The notes under the pieces: model-generated
What the model was told of the DNA's origin: nothing
What the model saw: the letters and a program-made list of their open reading frames with translations, nothing else
The model's database searches: none
Made by a program: the position numbers and the translations under genes
From: Poriferisocius sp965200775
Lineage (GTDB): Bacteria > Actinomycetota > Acidimicrobiia > Acidimicrobiales > Bin134
Assembly: GCA_965200775.1 (NCBI GenBank)
Contig: OZ241383.1
Span: 3,038,001 to 3,102,000, forward strand
Direction of reading: 5' to 3'
Length of the DNA: 64,000 nucleotides
Shown here: in pieces, positions 32,131 through 40,911 of the stretch
Numbering within the stretch: the first letter of the stretch is position 1
Layout: the number at the start of each line of letters is the position of its first letter

Positions 32131-32235
32131 CTGCAATCTGTAGTACGAAATGGCTGCAATTTGTAGTCTGACATCGCTGCAAAATGTAGTTTGAAATCGC
32201 TGCAAAATGTAGTATAAAGTAGCTGCAAATTGTAG
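32131..32235. repeat. Five 13-bp direct repeats (CTGCAAWNTGTAG-like) with a 23-bp period: probable operator array
   Basis: Copies start at 32131, 32154, 32177, 32200 and 32223, each exactly 23 bp apart: CTGCAATCTGTAG, CTGCAATTTGTAG, CTGCAAAATGTAG (twice) and CTGCAAATTGTAG. Each is an imperfect palindrome (CTGCA...TGTAG). The 10-bp spacers vary. The array fills the promoter of the DUF4143 ATPase (ATG 32263), so I infer cooperative repressor binding. It is not CRISPR-like, since units and spacers are too short. Confidence 0.75.
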
Positions 32236-32262
32236 TTTCCCCTGTACAGCGGGGTAGCAGAC

Positions 32263-33537
32263 ATGGCTCACACAAGCAACCGAAACTATCTGGCCCGGGT
32301 GGTTGACAAAGAGGTCGCAGAGGCGCTGGCTTCCTCCCCGGCTGTTCTCATCGAGGGGCCACGAGGGTGCGGCAAGACATGGGCCGCGCAACGGTTCGCC
32401 AACAGCGAGATCCACCTTGACGGTTCGGCAGCCCTGCGGCTGGCGGCGGAAACGGACCCGCACTCGATCCTGGAGGGCGATGAGCCCCGGCTGCTGGATG
32501 AGTGGCAGCTCGTCCGAGGCATCTGGAATCCGATGCGGCACGCCTGCGACCGGCGGAGCGGGTTCGGCCACTTCCTGCTCACCGGTTCGCAGAACCCGCC
32601 CGACGACATCACCGAGCACTCCGGGGCCGGGCGGGTGGCTCGGGTTCGCATGCATCCCATGTCGCTGTGGGAGTCCGAGGACTCCAGCGGGGAAGTGTCG
32701 CTGGCCTCGCTCTTGGCCGGTGATCAATGCCGGGCCGCCGACACCGGTCAAACCCTCACCGGCATTGCCTCGCTCATTTGCCGGGGAGGATGGCCTCGCA
32801 TGATGGACATGAAGCCGGCCACCGCCCAGGCTCGCCTGCGCGACTACCTCGACGACATCTCCAGGGTGGACATGTCACGGGTGTCGGGCATCAGACGCAA
32901 CCCACGGCTGGTGCGAACCCTGCTGGCATCGTTGGCTCGCAACGAGGCCACTCCCGCCACCTTCGCCACCCTGCTAACGGACATGGCCGGAGAAAACGGC
33001 AGCCCTCCGGCCCGAACCACGGTGCAGACCTATCTGGAGGAGCTGATCCGGTTGTTTGTGCTCGAGCCTGTTCCAGCGTGGTCGGTTCACCTCAGGTCGG
33101 CAGCCCGCTTGAGGAAGACTCCGAAACGGTACTTCGTCGACCCGGCGCTGGCCGTCGCCGCACTGGAAGCATCCCCAGCCGCCGTGGCCCAGGACGTGAA
33201 GGCTATGGGCCTGCTGTTCGAGTCCATGGCCATGCGCGACCTGCGGGTATACACCCAGTCCCTCGGAGCTCGTCTCTACTACTACGGTGACTCCAACAAC
33301 CTCGAAACCGACGCCATCATCCAAGGCTTCGACGGCCAGTGGGCCGCGGTGGAGATCAAGCTCGGCGGCGGGTCGGCAATCACCCAAGCCATGGAATCGC
33401 TACGAACCGTCCGCTCAAGAATCGACACAGACAAGAGCGGGGAACCCGCACGCCTCATCGTGCTCACCGCCTTCGGCCCCGGCTATCAGACCGACGACGG
33501 CATCGCCATCGTTCCTCTCACTGCCCTCAAACCCTGA
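32263..33537 (+). CDS. AAA+-type ATPase with DUF4143 nuclease-like C-terminus
   Basis: 424 residues. Walker A is GPRGCGKTW (32-40). ILEGDEPRLLDEWQL supplies Walker B, and HFLLTGSQNPPDD is the sensor region typical of these ATPases. The C-terminal domain contains a PD-(D/E)xK-like motif, LETDAIIQGFDG...AAVEIKLGG. Such stand-alone ATPases are widespread, often strain-specific and of unsettled function. The gene is monocistronic, preceded by the 23-bp-period array, and in more AT-rich flanks than its neighbours, suggesting acquisition. Confidence 0.82.
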   Translation: MAHTSNRNYLARVVDKEVAEALASSPAVLIEGPRGCGKTWAAQRFANSEIHLDGSAALRLAAETDPHSILEGDEPRLLDEWQLVRGIWNPMRHACDRRSGFGHFLLTGSQNPPDDITEHSGAGRVARVRMHPMSLWESEDSSGEVSLASLLAGDQCRAADTGQTLTGIASLICRGGWPRMMDMKPATAQARLRDYLDDISRVDMSRVSGIRRNPRLVRTLLASLARNEATPATFATLLTDMAGENGSPPARTTVQTYLEELIRLFVLEPVPAWSVHLRSAARLRKTPKRYFVDPALAVAALEASPAAVAQDVKAMGLLFESMAMRDLRVYTQSLGARLYYYGDSNNLETDAIIQGFDGQWAAVEIKLGGGSAITQAMESLRTVRSRIDTDKSGEPARLIVLTAFGPGYQTDDGIAIVPLTALKP

Positions 33538-33911
33538 ACCCCACCCCAACCAGAAAGCCAGGAGCTACAGGGGGCGGTAGGGCGGGGAGGTCGCGGGCGA
33601 CATCCGGGGCGTTGCCGGACAGTGGGTCGCGGTGGCGGCGGATCATGGATTCGGAGGGCGGCGAATTATGGATTCTGTCTGGCGGGAGGCGGCACCAAAG
33701 GCCGCCATTGAAGTCCCCGACAGTGTGTTGGAGTCGGCCAACGGAAAGAACTGGGAAACCTCCATCAGTTTTGCCTGATCTTTCGAGAAAATTTATTCGA
33801 GAAAAAAAGCCAAAGTAGGACGTTACTGAGCAAGAAAGTTCGGATAAAGCCCTATTCGAGAAAAAAGTTTGAATAATGCTCTATTCAAGAAAAATATTCA
33901 TATAGGGGCGA
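33538..33911. other. 374-bp gene-poor, partly AT-rich region with 29-bp tandem repeats
   Basis: The left part (33538-33765) has only two short minus-strand frames overlapping as ATGA (33643-33765, 40 aa; 33527-33646, 39 aa, e.g. MIRRHRDPLSGNAPDVARDL). Neither is recognised, and both may be gene remnants. The right part is strikingly AT-rich for this genome. It holds a 29-bp near-perfect duplication (33836-33864 and 33865-33893; shared core CTATTC-R-AGAAAA) plus TTCGAGAAAA at 33782 and 33796. It resembles a second operator array that has lost its gene. Confidence 0.6.
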
Positions 33912-36626
33912 TTAGGCGTCAGGGTTGGCGTTGCGTTCGGCGATGAGGGCAGCGGCTTGGGCGGGCCACTTCCACTTGCTGATGCGGCCGGGAATCTCCA
34001 GGGCTGTTTCCAGGGCCTGTACCCCATCGTCGTCGAGGGCGGCCAAGTCCTCGTAGGAGGTGATCCCGTGCTGCGGCAATGAGCGGGCCAGGGCGGGGTC
34101 GGTGCCCTTGATGAGGGTGAAGTCGTCCGATGCAACAGGCGCAGGCTTGGCCTCGGCCTTGGGCGCAGCGGGTTCCGGGGCGGCTTCCGGTTCGGTGGCG
34201 GGCTCGGCCGCGGGGGCAGCCTCGGCTTCCGGCTCAGCCTCGGCCTCGGGTTCAACTTCCGGTGTGGGTTCGGTTGCTGGCGCCACCTCGGCTACCGACT
34301 CCGGTTCGGGCTCGGCCTCGGCCTCCACCTCAGTCACTGTCTCAGTGGCAGCTTCAACCGCGACCGGGGGGTCGGCCACTGCCACCGCCGAGGCCGCGGG
34401 AGCCGGGGTGCGTATGGTCAACAGGTCCGACTGCCTGGCAGTCTCCTCCGCGGCGTCGCGGTTCTCCAGCGCTTCCAGCAGGTGCATGGAAATGTCGCCC
34501 ACCACCACGTCGTCGTCGGCACCCTCGGCCTTGATGCCGTCGTCGATCATGATGTAGCAGAACGGGCAGGCGGTGGCGATTCGGTCGGCGCCGGTGGCAA
34601 GCAGCTCCTGCGACCGCTCCACGTTGACCTGCTTGCCGATGGTCTCCTCCATCCACATGCGAGCCCCGCCCGCCCCGCAGCACATCCCCTTGGTGCCGTT
34701 GCGCTGAGCCTCCACCACCTCGACGCCACCCAGCGACCCCACCACACGGCGGGGCGACAGGTACACATCGTTGTGGCGACCCAGGTAGCAGGAGTCGTGG
34801 TACACCACCCGCTCGTCCAACCGGGCTCCGGTCATATCCAGCCGCCCGTCGTCGATCAGCGACTCCAGGAACTGGGTGTGGTGGACCACCTCGTAGTGCC
34901 CGCCGAGCTGGGGGTACTCGTTGGCCAGGGTGTTGAAGCAGTGGGGGCACTGGGTCACGATTTTCTTGACCCCCATCTCGTTGAGGGTCTCGATGTTCTG
35001 CATGGCCAGCATCTGGAAGATGTACTCGTTGCCCGATCTCCGGGCCGGGTCGCCGGTGCAGTTCTCGGCCGGACCGAGGATGGAGAAGCTCACCCCAGCC
35101 CGCTGCAGGAGCTTGGCCACCGACCGGGTGACCTTGCGGTTCTTGTCGTCGAAAGACCCCGCGCACCCCACCCAGTACAGGTACTCCGACTCCAGAGGGT
35201 CGCCCCCGTCCAGCACGGCGATGCCCTCGAACTCCTCGGCCCACGCTCCCCGGTCGCCCTGCGACATTCCCCAGGGGTTCCCCGAGTTCTCCATCGACCG
35301 GTAGGCCTGGCCTAGCTCGGAGGGGAAGTCCGACTCCATCAGCGACAGGTAGCGCCGCATGTCGAGGATCTTGTCGAGGATCTCGATGTTCACCGGGCAG
35401 ATCTCGTCGCACGCCTTGCACGAGGTACACGCCCAGACTTCCTCGCCGGTGATCCGCTCGAACACCGAGTTGGCCTCCACCTTGATCTCGGGCACCGTAC
35501 CCAGCGGCGGACTCACAGGGGGCTCGCCGGTGGCTGCCATGACCTCGCCGGTCTTGAGCACGATCTCCCGGGGGTCGAGCGGCTTGCCGGTGGCGTGGGC
35601 CGGGCACACCGACGTACACCGGCCGCACATGGTGCAGGCGTCGGTGTCGAGAAGCTGCTTCCACGTGAAGTCCTCAACGGTGGCGGCACCGAACGACTCC
35701 AGGTCGGTTTCCATCAGGTTGGGCATGGGCTTCATGGCCCCCTTGGGCCGGTCCTTGTCCCGCAGGTACATGTTCAGCGGGGAGGTGACCATGTGGCGCA
35801 GCATGGTGATGGGCAGCAGCACCAGAAACGCCACGAAAGCGACCACGTGGCCCACCCACCACCACTGGTGCCAGTGGTCCAAGCCCTCCAGCCCCCTCAT
35901 CTGGGTGGCCACCTGGTAGCCCAGCACCGACCACTTCTCGTAGTCGGGCACCCCGTGGTCGGCGATGCGGAACACCTCGGCCCCAAATCCGGTGACGCCG
36001 ATGGCGAAGAACGTGCCCAGGATCACGGCGTGCTCGGGCCGGGACTTGATGCGGATGCGGTAGGGCCGCAGCCTCCGGGGGCCGTAACGGCGCACGATGG
36101 CCCACATGACCCCCACCAGGAAAATGGCCCCTGCGATGTCGGCCACCGCCGAGTACACCTGGTAGATGTTGCCGTGGAGGAACTTGGCCCCGTCGGGAAG
36201 CTGCTCGTCCACCTCCAGGGTGGTGGTCACCCCCAAGAGGATCATGAAGCTGACGTAGATCATGGTGTGCATGACACCGGCGCCGGGCTCACGCAGCAGA
36301 GTCCGCATGTACATGCCTCGCCGGAGGTCCTCTAGGCGGGTCTTGAAGTTTGAGACGGTGGTGCGCCGGTTGTCGGGGCCGCCCCGCTCCCAGTTCTTCA
36401 CCCGCTTGGCGAACTCCCACGACGCCCACACCAGGAAGATGGGGATGATGGTGTAGAAGGCCGCCTTCCACCCGCTGGGGATGTTCTCCCACGGGTGGCG
36501 GGTGATCTCAGCCGGGTTCTTGAACTCGGTGATGGCCGAGGCAATGCCCGAGGCGATGGTGAAAGCGGCGAATCCGAGGCCCAGACCGAGAACGATGTGG
36601 AAAGGGCGCAAACGCTTCGGGTCCAT
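33912..36626 (-). CDS. Membrane Fe-S oxidoreductase, EtfD-like, with Pro/Glu/Ala tail and helix-hairpin-helix end
   Basis: 904 residues. Several N-terminal membrane helices (nitrate-reductase-gamma-like, residues ~10-290) are followed by two 4Fe-4S motifs, CTMCGRCTSVCP (~330) and CTSCKACDEICP (~400). Two CCG domains follow (CAGSFDDKN, GPAENCTGD; HDSCYLGRHND, GMCCGAGG). Then come a ~90-residue Pro/Glu/Ala-rich stretch and a C-terminal helix-hairpin-helix-like domain (LPQHGITSYEDLAALDDD). The layout matches mycobacterial EtfD, which passes electrons from acyl-CoA dehydrogenases via ETF to menaquinone. That fits the many acyl-CoA dehydrogenases here. No etfBA is in the window. Confidence 0.85.
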   Translation of the reverse strand: MDPKRLRPFHIVLGLGLGFAAFTIASGIASAITEFKNPAEITRHPWENIPSGWKAAFYTIIPIFLVWASWEFAKRVKNWERGGPDNRRTTVSNFKTRLEDLRRGMYMRTLLREPGAGVMHTMIYVSFMILLGVTTTLEVDEQLPDGAKFLHGNIYQVYSAVADIAGAIFLVGVMWAIVRRYGPRRLRPYRIRIKSRPEHAVILGTFFAIGVTGFGAEVFRIADHGVPDYEKWSVLGYQVATQMRGLEGLDHWHQWWWVGHVVAFVAFLVLLPITMLRHMVTSPLNMYLRDKDRPKGAMKPMPNLMETDLESFGAATVEDFTWKQLLDTDACTMCGRCTSVCPAHATGKPLDPREIVLKTGEVMAATGEPPVSPPLGTVPEIKVEANSVFERITGEEVWACTSCKACDEICPVNIEILDKILDMRRYLSLMESDFPSELGQAYRSMENSGNPWGMSQGDRGAWAEEFEGIAVLDGGDPLESEYLYWVGCAGSFDDKNRKVTRSVAKLLQRAGVSFSILGPAENCTGDPARRSGNEYIFQMLAMQNIETLNEMGVKKIVTQCPHCFNTLANEYPQLGGHYEVVHHTQFLESLIDDGRLDMTGARLDERVVYHDSCYLGRHNDVYLSPRRVVGSLGGVEVVEAQRNGTKGMCCGAGGARMWMEETIGKQVNVERSQELLATGADRIATACPFCYIMIDDGIKAEGADDDVVVGDISMHLLEALENRDAAEETARQSDLLTIRTPAPAASAVAVADPPVAVEAATETVTEVEAEAEPEPESVAEVAPATEPTPEVEPEAEAEPEAEAAPAAEPATEPEAAPEPAAPKAEAKPAPVASDDFTLIKGTDPALARSLPQHGITSYEDLAALDDDGVQALETALEIPGRISKWKWPAQAAALIAERNANPDA

Positions 36627-36789
36627 GGCAGCCCCAAACTAGCGGCCGGTGCCGGCCGGTTCCGTACTCTGGCCGCCCAGAAGTTCACAGCGCGGAAACA
36701 ATCGTGAAATCTGGCTTTCCTATCTTCGCCCCAGGCGCGGGGCCGAAGGGGTCCCGGTCGTCTTGAACGGCGAAGGAGGGCCGGGATCA

Positions 36790-38154
36790 ATGAAAAGGAA
36801 ATTCGGAGTAGGAGCGCTGATTGCAGGCGGGACTGTGCTGGTGGGCGCCGTTCCCGCAATGGCCCAGGATGGCGGTGCCGAGGCCGTGCAGGTGGTGATG
36901 GACAACCTGTGGGTGTTCATCGCCGGGGTGCTGGTGTTCATGATGCAGGCCGGGTTCGGCATGGTGGAAGCGGGGATGACCCGGGCCAAGAACGTCGGCA
37001 ACATCATGGCGAAGAACCTGGCCGACATGTGCATCGGTGCGCTGGCTTTCTTCGCTTTCGGCTTCGGCATCGCCTACGGCACCGACGCCGGTTCGCTGTT
37101 CGGTACCGACGGGTTCTTCCTGAGCGGCATGTCGTCGGCCATCGACGGCGGGTTGAGCGGCCCCACCGACTTCTTCTTCCAGGTGGTGTTCGCCGCCACA
37201 GCGGTGACCATCGCCTCGGGGGCCATGGCCGAGCGGACCAAGTTCTCGGCCTACCTGGTGTTCAGCTTCTTCATGACCGCTCTCATCTACCCGGTGGTGG
37301 TCCACTCGTTCTGGAGCGGCGAGGGCCTGATCGCCGACCTGGAGATCGGTGACGCCAAGTTCGGCGACTTCGCCGGCTCCACCATCGTCCACAGCACCGG
37401 AGGGTGGGCCGCCCTGATGGGGGCGCTGTTTCTGGGGCCCCGGATCGGCAAGTACGACGAGAAAGGCAACCCCCGGGCCCTTCCCGGCCACAACATTGCC
37501 TTCGTGGTGCTGGGCGTGTTCATCCTGTGGTTCGGCTGGTTCGGGTTCAACCCCGGCTCGGAGCTGGCCGCCGACAGCGTGGTGATGCACGCCGCACTGA
37601 CCACCCTTTTGGCCGCGGCCGCGGGTGGTCTCGTGGCCGGTGCGGTGATCTGGTTCAAGGCCGGGCGGTTGGACGTGGCCATGACAGGCAACGGCGTGCT
37701 GGCGGGCTTGGTGGGGATCACCGCGGGCACCGCCACCATGAACCCGATGGGCGCGGTGGTGACCGGGGCCATCGCCGGGGCCATCGTGGTGTACTCGGTG
37801 CTGTTCTTCGACCGCAGGGGCATCGACGATCCAGTGGGTGCCATCTCGGTCCATGGGGTGTGCGGAGTGTGGGGGACCCTGGCGGTGGGCCTGTTCTCCC
37901 GCTACGGCGACGGCTTCGTGGCCACCGACAACGCCGGGCTGTTCTACGGCGGCGGCGCCGACCAGTTGCTGGTGCAGCTCATCGGCGTGGTGCTCGTGTT
38001 CGCCTGGGTGACCGTCACCACCGGCATCCTGTTCTCGATCATGAGGAAGACGATGGGCCTTCGGGTGTCTCGTGAGGAGGAGATCGGTGGTCTCGACCTT
38101 CACGAGCACGGAGTGCCCGGCTACGGGCCGGACATCTCCACGTCGGTGGGCTGA
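36790..38154 (+). CDS. amt: Ammonium transporter (Amt family)
   Basis: 454 residues from ATG 36790 with AAGGAGG upstream. A cleavable signal peptide (ending PAMAQ) is followed by eleven membrane helices typical of Amt. Landmarks are FMMQAGFGMVEAGMTRAKNVGNIMAKN, VVHSFWSGEGL, GSTIVHSTGGWAALMGA and VHGVCGVWGTLAVGLF. It conducts ammonium/ammonia across the membrane. No glnK follows, which is unusual, since amt and glnK are often paired. It is transcribed away from EtfD. Confidence 0.93.
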   Translation: MKRKFGVGALIAGGTVLVGAVPAMAQDGGAEAVQVVMDNLWVFIAGVLVFMMQAGFGMVEAGMTRAKNVGNIMAKNLADMCIGALAFFAFGFGIAYGTDAGSLFGTDGFFLSGMSSAIDGGLSGPTDFFFQVVFAATAVTIASGAMAERTKFSAYLVFSFFMTALIYPVVVHSFWSGEGLIADLEIGDAKFGDFAGSTIVHSTGGWAALMGALFLGPRIGKYDEKGNPRALPGHNIAFVVLGVFILWFGWFGFNPGSELAADSVVMHAALTTLLAAAAGGLVAGAVIWFKAGRLDVAMTGNGVLAGLVGITAGTATMNPMGAVVTGAIAGAIVVYSVLFFDRRGIDDPVGAISVHGVCGVWGTLAVGLFSRYGDGFVATDNAGLFYGGGADQLLVQLIGVVLVFAWVTVTTGILFSIMRKTMGLRVSREEEIGGLDLHEHGVPGYGPDISTSVG

Positions 38155-38179
38155 TACTCCTGCAGCCCGGCGGCGGCGC

Positions 38180-38938
38180 TCAGCCCGCTTGCTCTGCCAC
38201 AGCGGCGGCGGCTTCGGCCGCGGCAACAGGGTCGAGTGAGCGGGCCAGCGTCGGCTTCTCCTCGACGGGCAACAGGTCGGGCCCCAGCTCGTACACCAAC
38301 GGCATGCCGGTGGGGATGTTGAGCTCGGCGATGTCGTCCTCGTCGATGCGGTCGAGGTGCATGGCCAGCGCTCGCAGGCTGTTGCCGTGAGCGGAGATCA
38401 ACACCACCCTCCCGGCTTGGAGATCGGGGACCACGGCGTCGTGCCAGTAGGGCATCAGCCGCTCCACCACATCGGCCAGGCACTCGCTTGTAGGCATCAG
38501 CTCCGGGGGGATCTCGGAATAACGGGGATCGCGGTTGGGGTTCCACGGGTTGTCGTCGGAGACGGGCGGGGGAGGGGTCCGGTATCCCCGGCGCCAGGCG
38601 TGGAGCTGCTCGTCCCCGAACCGTCTGCGGGTTTCGGCCTTGTCCAAACCGGTGAGGTTCCCGTAGTGGCGCTCGTTCAATCGCCAATGGCGGTGCATCG
38701 GAACCCCGGCCAGGCCCATCTCGGCCAGGGCGATCTCGGCGGTTCGGATGGCCCGGGACTGCAACGAGGTATGCACCACATCGGGCAAAAGGCCTGCGCC
38801 GGCGAGGGCCGCCCCTCCGGCTTGAGCCTCGGCTTCGCCGGCTGAGGTCAGGTCGCAGTCGTACCAGCCGGTGAACTGGTTGGACGCGTTCCACTGGCTC
38901 TGCCCATGGCGGAGCAGGATCAACACGGCGGAGGGCAC
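38180..38938 (-). CDS. gpmA: 2,3-bisphosphoglycerate-dependent phosphoglycerate mutase
   Basis: 252 residues from GTG 38938. The phosphohistidine motif LLRHGQSQWNASNQFTGWYD, ERHYGNLTGLDKAE (catalytic Glu) and VLISAHGNSLRAL (second His) are all present. It interconverts 3- and 2-phosphoglycerate in glycolysis. The frame reaches 39148, but that extension crosses the dnaK promoter and was rejected. It converges on amt. Confidence 0.92.
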   Translation of the reverse strand: MPSAVLILLRHGQSQWNASNQFTGWYDCDLTSAGEAEAQAGGAALAGAGLLPDVVHTSLQSRAIRTAEIALAEMGLAGVPMHRHWRLNERHYGNLTGLDKAETRRRFGDEQLHAWRRGYRTPPPPVSDDNPWNPNRDPRYSEIPPELMPTSECLADVVERLMPYWHDAVVPDLQAGRVVLISAHGNSLRALAMHLDRIDEDDIAELNIPTGMPLVYELGPDLLPVEEKPTLARSLDPVAAAEAAAAVAEQAG

Positions 38939-38963
38939 GCCGGCCAGCGTAGCCCGGCTCACC

Positions 38964-38984
38964 CCTAAGTGGATATCACTCAAG
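38964..38984. promoter_or_regulatory. HAIR-type HspR operator upstream of dnaK
   Basis: CCTAAGT-N7-ACTCAAG: the right half is the perfect HAIR half-site and the left half matches CTTGAGT at 5 of 7 positions, with the exact 7-bp spacer. It lies just before a plausible promoter (TTGCTA 38986-38991, 16-bp spacer, TAGACT 39008-39013). HspR, encoded at the end of this operon, is expected to repress here until heat or unfolded protein titrates it. Confidence 0.72.
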
Positions 38985-39075
38985 TTTGCTATATGACATT
39001 TTGAGGGTAGACTGTACGACGTAAGAGAGCCCGGTAAACCAGGTCCGGGCCGATACTGACAAGGAGTCAACAAAT

Positions 39076-40911
39076 ATGGGAAAGGTTGTCGGCATCGATC
39101 TGGGCACCACCAACAGCGTGGTCTCTGTGCTCGAGGGTGGAGAGCCAACCGTGATCGCCAACGCTGAGGGTTCTCGCACCACCCCGTCGGTGGTGGCCTT
39201 CTCCAAGTCGGGAGAAGTGCTGGTGGGTGAGGTGGCCAAGCGCCAGGCCATCACCAACCCGGATCGCACGATCCGTTCGGTCAAGCGTCAGGTGGGCACG
39301 AGCTGGTCCACGGACATCGACAGTAAGGATTACAGCAGCCAGGAGATCTCGGCCCGGGTGCTGCAGAAGCTGAAGCGAGACGCCGAGACCTACCTGGGCG
39401 AGGAGGTGGCCGAGGCCGTCATCACCGTCCCCGCGTACTTCGACGACGCCCAGCGGACGGCCACCAAGGAAGCCGGCACAATTGCCGGGCTCGAGGTGCT
39501 CCGCATCATCAACGAGCCGACCGCCGCCGCCCTGGCCTACGGGCTCGACAAGGGCGACACAGATCAGACCATTCTGGTGTTCGACCTGGGCGGGGGCACC
39601 TTCGACGTTTCGGTGCTCGAGATCGGCGACGGAGTCTTCGAGGTGAAGTCCACCAGCGGCGACACCGTTTTGGGTGGCGACGACTGGGATGACCGGGTGA
39701 TCGGCTGGCTGGTGGACTCGTTCCGCAACGAGCACGGCGTCGACCTGAGCAAGGACAACATGGCCATGCAGCGGCTCAAGGAAGGGGCGGAGCAGGCCAA
39801 GATCGAGTTGTCGCAGACCCAGAGCACCAGGGTGAACATGCCGTTCATCACCGCCACCGACGCCGGACCGCTCCACATGGACTACGAGCTGACCCGGGCC
39901 AAGTTCCAGGACCTCACCAGCGATCTGCTGGACCGGTGCCGCAAGCCTTTCGAGCAGGCCCTCTCCGACGCCGGGCTGTCGGCCGGCGATGTGGATCACG
40001 TGATTCTGGTGGGTGGTTCCACAAGGATGCCAGCGGTGGTCGATCTGGTCACCGGCATGACTGGCACCCAGCCTCATCAGGGGGTCAACCCCGACGAGGT
40101 GGTGGCCGTGGGAGCGGCGGTTCAGGCCGGAGTGCTCAAGGGCGAGGTCAAGGACGTGCTGCTTCTGGACGTGACCCCGCTGTCGTTGGGGATCGAGACC
40201 AAGGGCGGGGTGATGACACGCCTCATTGAGCGCAACACCACCATCCCCACCCGCCGCACCGAGGTGTTCACCACCGCTGACGACAACCAGCCCACGGTGG
40301 AGATCCACGTGCTTCAGGGCGAGCGGGAAATGGCCAACTACAACAAGACGCTGGGCAAGTTCCAGCTCGTGGACCTGCCCCCTGCCCCCCGGGGCGTTCC
40401 CCAGATCGAGGTCACATTCGACATCGACGCCAACGGCATCGTTCACGTGTCGGCCAAGGACCGGGCCACCGGCAAGGAGCAGTCCATCACCATCACCGGC
40501 CAGACCTCGCTCGACAAGGACACCATTGACCAGATGGTGGCCGACGCCGAGGCCCACGCCGCCGAGGACGCCCGCCGCCGTGAGGAGGCCGAGGCGGTCA
40601 ACAACGCCGACAGCCTGGTGTATCAGGTGGAGAAGCTGCTGTCCGAGGCCGGCGAGTCGGTGGACGCCCGCCGCCGTGAGGAGGCCGAGGCCAAGCTGGC
40701 CGAACTCAAGTCGGCCATCGACGAGAAGGACGTGGACCGCATCCGCTCCGCTACCGAAGCCTTGTCGGCCATCAGCCAGCAGATCGGTGCAGCCATGTAC
40801 GAGCAGGCCGCGGCAGCCGCTGAACCGGCAGACGAAGCCGGCGTCGATGACGACGAAATCGTCGATGCCGAGATTGTGGAGGACGCTGACCCCGACGAGG
40901 ACTCCAAGTGA
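39076..40911 (+). CDS. dnaK: Hsp70 chaperone DnaK
   Basis: 611 residues, AAGGAG site before ATG 39076. The ATPase domain opens with VVGIDLGTTNSVVSVLEGG and holds AYFDDAQRTATKEAGTIAGL and LVFDLGGGTFDVSVLEIGDG. The substrate domain starts near DVTPLSLGIETKGGVMT, and a helical lid ends in a DADPDEDSK acidic tail. It folds and rescues proteins with GrpE and DnaJ encoded directly downstream. The stop overlaps the grpE start (GTGA). Confidence 0.97.
   Translation: MGKVVGIDLGTTNSVVSVLEGGEPTVIANAEGSRTTPSVVAFSKSGEVLVGEVAKRQAITNPDRTIRSVKRQVGTSWSTDIDSKDYSSQEISARVLQKLKRDAETYLGEEVAEAVITVPAYFDDAQRTATKEAGTIAGLEVLRIINEPTAAALAYGLDKGDTDQTILVFDLGGGTFDVSVLEIGDGVFEVKSTSGDTVLGGDDWDDRVIGWLVDSFRNEHGVDLSKDNMAMQRLKEGAEQAKIELSQTQSTRVNMPFITATDAGPLHMDYELTRAKFQDLTSDLLDRCRKPFEQALSDAGLSAGDVDHVILVGGSTRMPAVVDLVTGMTGTQPHQGVNPDEVVAVGAAVQAGVLKGEVKDVLLLDVTPLSLGIETKGGVMTRLIERNTTIPTRRTEVFTTADDNQPTVEIHVLQGEREMANYNKTLGKFQLVDLPPAPRGVPQIEVTFDIDANGIVHVSAKDRATGKEQSITITGQTSLDKDTIDQMVADAEAHAAEDARRREEAEAVNNADSLVYQVEKLLSEAGESVDARRREEAEAKLAELKSAIDEKDVDRIRSATEALSAISQQIGAAMYEQAAAAAEPADEAGVDDDEIVDAEIVEDADPDEDSK

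Noticed and set aside
32131..32235. Possible CRISPR array
   Set aside because: Units of 13 bp with 10-bp spacers and no cas genes; it fits an operator array.
33339..33818. 159-residue plus-strand frame after the DUF4143 gene
   Set aside because: Arg/Pro-rich low-complexity translation mostly overlapping the ATPase in another frame, with no family features.
38939..39148. N-terminal extension of GpmA
   Set aside because: It runs across the HAIR operator and dnaK start; the family N-terminus begins at GTG 38938.
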